A stretch of DNA of 64,000 bases, from assembly GCA_019671005.1 (NCBI GenBank), contig CM033726.1, positions 21,947,657 through 22,011,656 on the forward strand. The letters run 5' to 3'. Every line of letters starts with the position of its first letter. The stretch's first letter is position 1. The position numbers and the translations under genes are program-made. The notes under the pieces were generated by a model. It was not told the DNA's origin. It saw nothing but the letters and a program-made list of their open reading frames with translations, and did not search any database. Of this stretch, positions 49,440 through 57,936 are shown one piece after another. Source of the DNA: Hibiscus mutabilis. Taxonomy: Eukaryota > Streptophyta > Magnoliopsida > Malvales > Malvaceae.

Positions 49440-50470
49440 AATCCATATCTCTCAGGTAAGTGGCGTTCTCTTAAAGATCTTCACAGTGGTTGTGTTTCTA
49501 AATTAGTTGATCGTTCCTCAACAACTTGTGGAACTCGATTTTGTTCAATCTCTGGTTCATTGATCTCTTGTTCTTGAACTTCTCTGAGTTCTACATTTCT
49601 ACCTTTCCCTTTCTTGGAGAGAAATTCTCTTTCGAGAAAAACTCCCATTCGAGCAACAAACACTTTGTTCTCGATAGGATTGAAGAAATAATACCCTTTA
49701 GTTTCTTTAGGATATCCTACAAAGATACATTTTTGAGATTTGGGTTCAAGCTTTATAGACATCTGATGTTTGACATAAGCTTCGCAGCCCCAAATCTTCA
49801 TAAAAGACATACTAGGATGTTTCCCAGTCCATATCTCATATGGTGTCTTTTGAACTGATTTAGATGGAACACGGTTTAGTGTGAAAGCAGTTATCTCAAG
49901 TGTATGTCCCCAAAAAAAGTCAGAAGATCGCTAAGACTCATCATCGATAGAACCATGTCTAACAAAGTTCGATTCCTCCTTTCAGAAACTCCATCCCACT
50001 GTGGTGTACCAGGTGGTGTATGTTGTGAGACAATCCCACATTGTTTCAGGAGTTCATCAACCTCTAAGCTCAAATATTCTCCACCTCGATATGATTGAAG
50101 TACTTTAATAGTTTTGCCTAATTAGTTTTGTACTTCATTATTGAACTCTTTGAACTTTTCAAGGGCTTTAGATTTATGGTGCATGAGGTAAACATACACA
50201 TACCGACTGAAACCATCAGTGAAAGTAATGAAGTATTGGAAACCCCCTCTGGTTTGTGTATTCATTGGCCCACATACATCACTATGTATTAATCTCAATA
50301 AATCACTTGCTCGCTCACCTTTACTATTAAAGGGGGCCTTATTCATTTTTCCCAATAAGCAAGATTCACATACATCAAATTGTTCGAAAACAAATGAATC
50401 TAAAATTCCATCTTTATGGAGCTTTGATATATGTTTCGCACTTATATGGCCTAAACGACAGTGCCAAAGA
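49440..50470 (-). pseudogene. Copia integrase
   Basis: CESCLLGKMNKAPF (end of the zinc region) leads into the core: LIHSDVCGPM (Asp), FTDGFSRYVYVYLM, then after an in-frame stop near 50120 QHTPPGTPQWDGVSERRNRTLLDM (Glu region, about 50020-49965). A further segment with IWGCEAYVKH, LEPKSQKCIFVGYPKETKGY and FFNPIENKVFVARMGVFLE (49800-49620) is the usual C-terminal integrase domain. Several stops and frameshifts. Confidence 0.87.
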
Positions 50471-50496
50471 TAACTTTGAGTTGAGTCGTTTGTTTT

Positions 50497-50990
50497 TTAT
50501 CTTTTATTATTTATGTTATAAATGGAATTATCTTGGTCTAAAATGTAAAGGCTATTAACCAGTTGTGTCGATCCATAAAAAACATTACTGAGATAAAATG
50601 AACAACAATTATTCTTAACCATTATCTCAAAGCCTATCTTGTCCAAACAAGAAATAGAAATAATGTTCTTAGTCAAACTGGGCACAAAATAACAATCCTC
50701 TAAACATAAATCAAGTCCACTAGGTAAAGATAAAACATATGTCCCTATAGCTAATGCGGCAACTCCTGCTCCATTTCTAACTCGTAGGTCCACATCTCCT
50801 TTAGTCAGATTCCTTCTCTTTTGTAGTCCCTGTACAGAAGTACAAATGTGAGAACCACAACCGGTATCTAATACCCAAGAAGTAGATGTTGATAAGTTAA
50901 TATCAATAACATAAATACCTGAAACGGACGTTCCGTTTTCTTTTGCCTTCTTGACCTCTTCAAGATAAATAGGGCAGTTCCTTTTCTAGT
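50497..50990 (-). pseudogene. Copia protease and zinc-knuckle remnant
   Basis: A zinc-knuckle remnant (CNKTGH) near 51005-50985 sits in a frame different from the gag ORF, with a stop just after it. The protease active site VLDTGCGSHIC is encoded near 50880-50850 (DTG as in retropepsins; the Ser/Ala after it is Cys). VRNGAGVAALAIGTYVL and NIISISCLDKIGF follow, ending before the pre-integrase block. Confidence 0.82.
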
Positions 50991-51763
50991 GTCCGGTTTT
51001 GTTGCAGTGGAAACATTTTTCCTTCCTTGCTTACTCCTCCTTTGGGTTTCAATGCATCATTTCCTTTGGGCTTGGCCTTGTCATTGCCTTTAGTCTTTGC
51101 CACTCCTTTGTTCTTGCCCTTTCCCTTGTCCTTGCGGAGCATCAGAATGGGCTTAGGTCCAACCTTTTTCATGTTACCTTCAGCAGTTCGTAACATGATG
51201 AGAAATTGTGGCAAAGTCTTGTTAATATTATTCATGTTGAAATTAAGGACAAATTGACTAAAGCTATTTGGCAACGATTTCAAAATAACATCAGTAGCTA
51301 ACTCATCTTTGAGAGGAAATCCCAATTTCTCCAGTGTTTGGATATAGCCCATCATCTTGATAACATGGGTTCCTACGGAGGATCCCTCAGCCATTTTGCA
51401 TTGAAACAGAGCTTTTGAGGTCTCATACCTCTCTTGGCCTGCTTGCCCCTCATACAATTCCTTGAGGTTTTGAATCATATCATACGCTACCATGTTCTCA
51501 TGTTGCTTCTGAAGCTCAGGGGTCATGGTAGCAAGCATTAGACATCCTATGTCTACCATATCATCTATGTATTTCTTATACTTTTCTTTGTCAGCTCTAG
51601 AGGCAGTAGCCGCCGGTTCATCAGGAATGGGTTCTTCGATGACTTGTAATTTCCGCTCTTGTTTGAGAACAATTCTCAAACTACGAAACCAGCCAAGGAA
51701 GTTCAAGCCATTCAATTTGTCATTCTCAATGACCGATCGCAATGATAAAGCATTTGTTGCCAT
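50960..51763 (-). CDS. Copia gag
   Basis: A 267-codon ORF with ATG at 51763-51761. It has the copia gag (UBN2-type) layout: LNGLNFLGWFRSLRIVL, YDMIQNLKELYEGQAGQERYETSKALFQ, MAEGSSVGTHVIKMMGYI, LKSLPNSFSQFVLNFNM, then a Lys/Gly/Asn-rich basic tail. The frame runs out just before the zinc knuckle because of a frameshift near 51000-51010, so the RNA-binding knuckle would be lost. Of the copia genes it is the best preserved. Confidence 0.85.
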   Translation of the reverse strand: MATNALSLRSVIENDKLNGLNFLGWFRSLRIVLKQERKLQVIEEPIPDEPAATASRADKEKYKKYIDDMVDIGCLMLATMTPELQKQHENMVAYDMIQNLKELYEGQAGQERYETSKALFQCKMAEGSSVGTHVIKMMGYIQTLEKLGFPLKDELATDVILKSLPNSFSQFVLNFNMNNINKTLPQFLIMLRTAEGNMKKVGPKPILMLRKDKGKGKNKGVAKTKGNDKAKPKGNDALKPKGGVSKEGKMFPLQQNRTLEKELPYLS

Positions 51764-52896
51764 TTAATCTACAACGATATAAATATATATTGTGAGTAAA
51801 TCCTTACCAAGTTTAAAATCTTTAATAGGTCTTTAATAAAGAGCCTCCCACTATTTTATTCAAAATTAAAAACCCTCATATTTTAATTTCGGAAAAACAT
51901 CTTAAAGTTTTTCTTTTTCTAGTGGGTGAGGATCCATATTTCACCTTCTCCTAAGTCAGCTTTGGCTTTAACTCTTAAGAGAATGGTTATTTAGGTAAGC
52001 AACTTCTTGCTAATTACATCTCATGTAATTCCTTAGTTTGGTGATCATCTCATGATTAGCCAAATAACTAACCTCTAGGTTTCTAATCCTATTAGAGTAA
52101 CCTAGATAAGTTATCAACCAATATTTCAACCGAGGAATATCACTTATTTATTCTTTGCGTTTAACCGGGATAGATCCATGTGCCTTTTCTTTGGCAAAAC
52201 CCACATAGTATCGATCGAGGCTTTAACGAGGGTAAATATTGGGAGGTTTTATTAACTTAGATTTTGTTGAGGGGTTTTAATAATAATCTCACCATTTAAT
52301 CTTTTAGTTGATCTTATCAATTAATTAGTATGTTAACATACCATCCATAGCATCACATACATGGAAAAAAATAAAGCAGTAAATAAATGCAATGGTTATG
52401 GCCCTTTAAACTATGGTGGCCTATCCCAAGCCAATGGGAGAACCAAAATGAGTCCTAAGGTAATAATCGCTTCACAAGCTTCAAGCGGCCCATCCTTCTA
52501 ATCCTTTCGCATCTTCGTAAATTACAATTTGAGAAACTCGTTTTACATACGAGGGAGTATGATGAGAAGAGAATTTACAATAGAAATATAGAGAGGCATG
52601 ACACGCAGGCCGTATTTAAAGTTACAACCTTTTGTAAATAAAACTAAATAGGCTTTAGGGCTATAACCATGCATTGTAAAAACATCGTGCATATCAATCA
52701 TAACATACACATGTTTTATCTTGTTTATTAAAATTACCGTTGTGAACCTGCGAACTTTGTTACCTACGAAGGGGTCAAGGGGCGGAGCCCCTTGCGGGGT
52801 CCGGCGGCCCCGGTGCGGTCAGCGGCTGAGAATTTTAAAAAAATCGCTCTCATCGTTACTGTGCAAAAACTTCACGTTTTGATAACTTTTATCAAT
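51764..52896 (-). other. Copia leader between gag and the 5' LTR remnant
   Basis: Non-coding on the coding strand. I found no tRNA-Met-type primer-binding site (plus-strand GCTCTGATACCA) here, which a normal copia leader would have next to the LTR. A GC-rich hairpin (52776-52794) and an imperfect inverted repeat (52873-52905) lie toward the LTR end. Confidence 0.6.
52776..52794. repeat. GC-rich hairpin CAAGGGGC-GGA-GCCCCTTG
   Basis: Perfect 8-bp stem with 3-base loop in a GC-rich island (about 52770-52830) within AT-rich surroundings. It lies in the copia leader and may form structure in the genomic RNA. Not a bacterial-type terminator, since this is plant DNA. Confidence 0.65.
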
Positions 52897-53231
52897 AGAA
52901 ACGTGCTCATAACGGGTCATTCCAGTATGTTGTTCTCTAAAACATACTCATGTATTGATTTTGACATCTCCATGGCAATGACAACACTTTGCCATCAATC
53001 AACTACACAATAACCTTTAATGTATTATCGTTGTCCAATCCTACGATAATACTTGGCTATGGACCTTTTAAGAATAATCATATTATTCTATGGACTTTAT
53101 TATCATACAACTTATATATAAGAACACAGAAATATAACCAAAAATAATAAATGGCAATGCCTTAATAGAATTGGTAAAGTAAGTATGTGGTTACAATCAT
53201 CTCATGATTGGTCTTTGGGCATACTCTAACA
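52897..53231 (-). repeat. Copia 5' LTR remnant (335 bp shared with the 3' LTR)
   Basis: Closely matches 47471-47805 up to AGAAACGTG, then diverges completely. The remaining 1.17 kb of LTR sequence found at 46301-47470 has no counterpart on this side. Confidence 0.85.
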
Positions 53232-54931
53232 TGGGAGATCTGCGTATCTGAAATGTAAGGTTAACGTCGGTTACCTAAAGATTAGCGGTCAATTAATCAA
53301 GGATAGTGGTCGTCTATCCGGGGTCACTATAAACGCCAATATATGCAAGTTCATGTGTAGAACCTACTCTATAATGCTTTGGGATTTAAGCATGGTTTTG
53401 TAAATTGATGCTTTAGGATTTAAGCATGGTTTTGTAAATTGATGTTTGGGGATTTAAGCATGGTTTTGTAATTTAATGCTTTGGGATTTAAGCATGTGGT
53501 TTGTAAAGGTTTTTGCATATGGTCGATATGCATGTTTGAATAGGAATCATTGGAATTGCTTAGGTTGTAAGCATGGGTTGAAAACAAGTGTTTTGTTTTC
53601 AAGGGTTATATCACATCATTGTTTTAAGAGCCTCCTCACCAAGCGTGTGTGCTTACACTCTCTTTTTCCTAATGATATAGAGCATTGAAGTTTGAGGTCT
53701 ACAAGGGCAAAGTTTAAAGCGATCCAAGACAAGGACTACTTTGAGTATGAACTTGGTTTATATTTCCGGTTAATAAGGCAATGTGTTCGCCATACTTTGG
53801 GGATTTGTAATTATATTTTCCCATGGCTTTTAAACATGTTATGTGCTGGATTGTAAGGCTGGTTTGAAGCTGATAAGTTGGTTGATGATCTTTGCATATA
53901 GTTGAGACTAGGTGGTTGCATAGGAATACATCTAGTTAACCTTTGATGGTTGCCATGTTTTTATGATTCAAGCAAGTTTGTTTTGATACTTTAGATGTGT
54001 GAGCATGATGAGTATGCCTTAAAAGTGCCTAATGTGAGTTTTGGTTGCTTGGTAGTATGTTATTAGGAATCATGCCATAAAATATCTTGGGGTGTATGAA
54101 TGCTATGTAACATTGTTGATGTTGTGATGCTTTAATATGGTTTGTATCCAAGTAATGTTGAATAAGTATTTGAAGCATGTTAGAGCGTTTTGGTTATCAT
54201 TAAAGAATGTTTAAACAACAATTTGGGACATTACAAGTCCAGGCATATCGAAATAGGTGCCCCTGTACCGGTACGGCTAGGAAATTTTAGGCATAATGTT
54301 TCGATACACGAGAAGGTGTTTCGATATGGGTAAGCCATTCCAGGCATAGCGTTTTGATATACGAGCAAGTGTTTCAGTACAGGTTAGTGCACTTTGGATG
54401 GGCATTTCGATATGCGAGGCCGTATCGGAACGAGTTTGAGCTATTGGAATATGTGTTTTGTAAAATGTTTAAGGCTTACCGAAACACCTACACGTGTACA
54501 GATCGTGCTGCAGTTATTTCAGTTATTGGAATATTTGGAGGTTTCTGTTTCATTCATTTTGGTCCCTGAATTTTGTAAATGCAATTGTATGAGATTGGAT
54601 GATCGTTTTAACCTGAAATTTGACATTTAAGCATGTAATTGGACTAATTGAGGATTGGTAACTTTAATTTCATTTTTGGTCCTTTATTTATCAAATTTGC
54701 ATTTTAGTCCCTAAAATTTATATTATGCAACTAGTCACCTTTGCATGGTCCGAATTCCTTTATAAATTCACCTGCTGCAAGTATGTACACATAGGATTAA
54801 TAATATGCATCTAGATAAGATAAAAAGAAAAAATGGACTGGTTTTCGTAACCTTTCTCCGGTTTGCTTCGGCAAACCTAATGTAGTTCTCTCGGTTCAGT
54901 CAGGCATCTAGGCCGGTTCGAGGGGGTTACA
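53232..54931 (+). repeat. Chromovirus 3' LTR, part 2
   Basis: Resumes at TGGGAGATCTGCG, equivalent to about 37986 of the 5' LTR, and ends GGGGGTTACA (54931). It contains three or four GCTTTGGGATTTAAGCATG units and the C/T-decayed palindrome array at 54240-54500. Confidence 0.9.
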
Positions 54932-54936
54932 AGGGT

Positions 54937-55217
54937 AACTTTTCACGTTTAAACCTAAAAAGTTACCAAATGTACATGATTTATTGCGAGAAAATGTAAC
55001 TTTTTAAGCTTGAACCTAAAATGTTACCCCATAAAACCTAAAAAGTTACCTTAATAGTAAGAAAACCTTTTCCAACCTAAAATGTTACATGTGTTTCTCA
55101 AAACCTAAAACCTTAAAACTGGTGGTAACTTTTTACGTTACCTCAAAACCTAAAATGTTTCATGTGTTTCTCATTATCTACATGATTTATTAATAAAAAA
55201 AGTAACATTTTAGGTTC
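54937..55217. repeat. AACCTAAAATGTTACC satellite, right half
   Basis: Continues the 35604-36117 satellite after the target duplication (AAAAGTTACCAAATGTACAT, then CTTAATAGTAAGAAAACC near 55053). Adding the two sides gives a spacing of about 192 bases between neighbouring units, matching the array's period. Confidence 0.8.
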
Positions 55218-55600
55218 TGTAACGCCCCGAATCTCAGTTCGGTAGTTTTTCGAGTCTGATGACTGAAAAAATGTTTTTGATGAGTAAAACTTACTAAGTT
55301 TTGGGTATATATTAAAGTTCTAAACAGATCATTTTAATTTGTTTAATAGATAGTGCAATTTAGAATTGAATTGGAAAACCGAAAGTGATATTTGAAAGTT
55401 CAAGGACTAAATTAAAAGAAAGTGAAAGTTGAAGGTATACATGGCATTTTGCCCTTTGATGAATTAGAGGAATTCTTTGCAACTTGTAATATTCGATGTC
55501 AGAATGCATGTTAAGAAAAGATAGATTATGGTAGTTACTTTTTTGTTTTTAAAATAAATTGTAAAATAAATGTTTTCTATGAAAAATAGTAATGGAATAT
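55218..55600 (+). mobile_element. LTR fragment, 5' end only
   Basis: Starts TGTAACGCCCCGAATCTC, like the TGTAACACCCC termini of other LTRs here, and runs about 380 bases without an identifiable end. No coding content. Confidence 0.5.
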
Positions 55601-55609
55601 CCTTGAGGG

Positions 55610-56214
55610 GCGATTTATTCAGCGGAGGCAACATACACTAGAGCAGGAATCCACACTTTCACATATCATGTGTCTTTCGAGACACAAAAGTTTGAGAATC
55701 TATATCATTGAATGAGATGAGGCAACTTCTACCGAAGCAAGCATCCACACTTTTACAAATCAAGTGTCTTTCTAGATACAAAACGTGGGCATCTCAATGC
55801 CCTTGGAGAAAAAACAAATTTCTAGAGCACTGAATGAGCAGAGGTATTCAGTTCATCTGTATTTTGCAAAATTGGCATCGCTTATGACATGGATGGTACA
55901 TAAGCATTTGTACTTTTATGGATCAATTTTCATTTGAGACATAGAAGTGCGGGCATCTCAATGCCCTTGGAGCAAAACATAATGCCAAATACATGAATGG
56001 GTAGAGGCGAACCTCTACTGGGAAAGGCCTCCATACTTTTACAGATCTGGTATCGCTCAGAATACATGAGTGCAGGAATCTCGACGCCCTTGAAGAAAAA
56101 CATAATGTCGGAGCACTGAATGGATGGAGGCAATCCTCTACTAGGGTAGACATCCACGCTTTTCTAGGTCAAGTGTCATCCAAGACACATAAGTGTGGGC
56201 ATCTCCACGATGCC
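55610..56214. repeat. Tandem repeat array, unit about 125-155 bp
   Basis: Five diverged units opening AGGCAA/AGGTAT (near 55624, 55721, 55842, 56007, 56129). Each holds CATCCACACTTTTAC, a GTGTC...GACACA word pair and GTGGGCATCTCAATGCCCTTGGAG. The last unit is cut by the Athila LTR at 56215. Overlapping minus ORFs (55923-56157) merely translate the repeat. Confidence 0.78.
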
Positions 56215-56428
56215 TGATAAGTGTTCAAAAGTACTATTTTTCTTACCATTTTTACTCATATTATTGTTAGACTTAGGCTCATATTAGTTGCATAATTAGC
56301 TATTCATGCATTAATCCATGTTTCCTTCAATCGTTGAGCTTGATTCCATAACTTAGTAGTTTTTGTGGAAAAGATGCTGCTTTGGTGTACTTTGTGTGTG
56401 TATGTGCAGGATCACTTGCCAAAGCAAT

Positions 56429-56560
56429 GCCGAGCTAGTTGCCAGGGCAATGCATGAAGGAGACGCCGAGCTAGTTGCCAGGGTAATGCATGAAGGAGAC
56501 GCCGAGCTAGTTGCCAGGGCAATGCATGAAGGAGACGTCGAGCCAGTTGCCATGGCAATT
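56429..56560 (+). repeat. Three 36-bp direct repeats plus a partial fourth
   Basis: Units at 56429-56464, 56465-56500 and 56501-56536 differ by a single base; a degraded fourth follows. Each contains GAGCTAGTTGCCAGGGCAAT, i.e. the GTTGCC-NN-GGCAAY palindrome. The units abut without spacers, so this is a minisatellite in the U3 part of the LTR. The frame stays open on both strands only because the unit is a multiple of three. Confidence 0.93.
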
Positions 56561-56810
56561 GTCGACAAGAGCAAAGGTGATATGGTAGTCGAAATTGATG
56601 ACTAGACAAGCCCAAGATGACGTGGAGCAAAGCCCAAACCCAAAGGAATTTGATTTCCATGAAGATATTAAACAAGAATTAAATTCCAAGAAGATATGAG
56701 AAGTTCTAGTAGGAATACAATTATAATAAAGAATTATATTCTTTAAAGATAATTTAATTCCAACTTAAACTCCTCCTCAAAGAAGGACTTTGGCCTAGGC
56801 CTATAAATAG

Positions 56811-56820
56811 CAAGGAGATT
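56811..56820 (+). promoter_or_regulatory. TATA box of the Athila LTR
   Basis: CTATAAATAG, a good plant TATA box, 380 bases after the start of the 36-bp repeats; transcription would start about 30 bases on, near 56845-56855. Confidence 0.7.
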
Positions 56821-57424
56821 TTGACAACTCCATAGGGAGAGCAAGAGGGAAATTTCGACAAGTCCAAGTAGGGCAAGAGGAGAGAATTTTCGACAAGCAT
56901 CAAGGGCAAGGAGGATTTCGACAAGCCTCCTCCTTCATCCTTTTCTTTCTTGTTCGATTGGGTTCATGCTAGGGATTGTTTATCTTGTGTTTCTTTGGAA
57001 CCTAGCCATGAACTAAATCTACTTGGCTATGGTTATTGTATTTTGTGGTTGTGAGAAACTATTGGTTTTTGTTTAGGTAATAAGAGTTTGCACTTTTCTA
57101 TTTCAAGGTTTATTCATTCTTGGTTCTTATTCTTGTTTGCGAGTGAATTGGGAGAGGATCTCGTGATTTCATCTATTTATCTAATATTGGGAGAGTTAGA
57201 TTCAAGAAACGAATGAATATGATCTTTATTCAAACTATTGATGGTGAAGATTAATCCGGCTTAGGAATAAGTTAAGGATTTCAACGGCTAAAAGGAGCGC
57301 AAGATTGGTTGTTGTTCACCCTTGATTCACGCAGGGATGTATTATCAAGGCATGCACAAGTAGCTAGAGTTTCGACTTAGGGATAAGAAGAAACCATTGA
57401 AGAATGCTCTGTCGAACCTTGAAG

Positions 57425-57535
57425 GTTGCTGCCCAGATGCCCAAGTAGTTGCCCAACTAGTTGCCCAGGCAACCATCGATTAGTTGCCAAGGCAACCCCG
57501 TTGTGCAAGTTGCCACGGCAACTGAGTTGCCCGTG
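57425..57535. repeat. Cluster of GTTGCC-NN-GGCAAC palindromes in U5
   Basis: Three perfect 14-bp palindromes at 57460-57473, 57483-57496 and 57509-57522, plus several single GTTGCCC words. The same motif recurs in coding parts of the element. Confidence 0.9.
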
Positions 57536-57820
57536 CACTCTTTTACCAAAACAATCCAATCGGCTATCACACCTCAACTCACGATAACCTGGCCTATCTC
57601 TCTCTCATTTGAATTCATCTTTTCTTTTACTTTATTGGCTTCTAGTTTAGTTATTAGATAAACTCCTATAATCCTTTACTTGTGTTTTTACTTTTCACAG
57701 TGCAAGAGACTAGATTCTTGAAGTGGCACCAATCCTTGTGGAGACGATATCTTTTATACTATAACTTGCGACGTGTATAATTGCACATTTGCATAGCACT
57801 TATTACGCGCAACAAGTTTT

Positions 57821-57838
57821 TGGCGCCGTTGCCGGGGA
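57821..57838 (+). other. Primer-binding site, tRNA-Asp type
   Basis: TGGCGCCGTTGCCGGGGA is the complement of the 3' 18 bases (with CCA) of plant tRNA-Asp, the primer known for Athila elements. GTTGCC at 57828-57833 is followed by GGCAAT at 57841-57846, so the site can fold on itself. Confidence 0.92.
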
Positions 57839-57936
57839 TTGGCAATAGCGACTTTGTTTTTATTTTCTTGCACTTTCTTTTTATTTTTATTGTTTACAAT
57901 TCAAAGGGCTAACAAACTTTGGTTTTGCATTGGTAT

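Larger units (their letters stand above)
46301..53231 (-). mobile_element. Ty1/copia element (minus strand) nested in the chromovirus 3' LTR
   Basis: Minus-strand order gag, protease, integrase, RT, RNase H, which is the copia order (integrase before RT). Termini on the plus strand are TGAAAGGACTG (46301) and ACTCTAACA (53231), i.e. TGTTAGAG...CTTTCA on the coding strand. The outer flanks are TACCT and TGGGA, not a target duplication, and overlap by about 45 bp of LTR sequence. The right-hand (5') LTR matches the left-hand one only over 335 bp. It is therefore complete in gene order but structurally recombined. Confidence 0.87.
36118..54931 (+). mobile_element. Tekay-type chromovirus, full-length, with a copia element in its 3' LTR
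   Basis: Complete structural order: 5' LTR 36118-39660, primer-binding site, gag, protease, RT, RNase H, integrase, chromodomain-like tail, polypurine tract, 3' LTR 44397-46300 plus 53232-54931. Perfect 5-bp AGGGT duplications at 36113-36117 and 54932-54936 prove a single integration into the satellite. Lineage: CX2CX3HX3C knuckle, integrase ending in HDVFHVSM and the tail VKVLWRHRGVEEATLE. Coding regions carry multiple stops and frameshifts, so it cannot transpose alone. The two LTRs differ at scattered positions, so insertion is not recent; the copia element came later. Confidence 0.93.
56215..57814 (+). repeat. Athila 5' LTR (about 1.6 kb)
   Basis: Starts TGATAAGTGTTCAAAAG and ends CGCGCAACA, six bases before the primer-binding site. 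Contains a 36-bp triplicate (56429-56536), a TATA box (56811-56820), TTTCGACAAG repeated in the probable R region (56853, 56888, 56916), and a cluster of GTTGCC/GGCAAC palindromes (57425-57535). Size fits Athila LTRs. The target-site copy before it would be ATGCC (56210-56214). Confidence 0.88.

Noticed and set aside
52776..52794. Intrinsic terminator
   Set aside because: A GC hairpin without a following T run, in plant retroelement leader; structure only.
56429..56536. CRISPR-like regular repeats
   Set aside because: Units abut without spacers and the DNA is plant; it is a minisatellite in an LTR.
57930..57936. Start of Athila gag at 57930
   Set aside because: The codon there is TTG; the first ATG in a plausible frame is at 57937.
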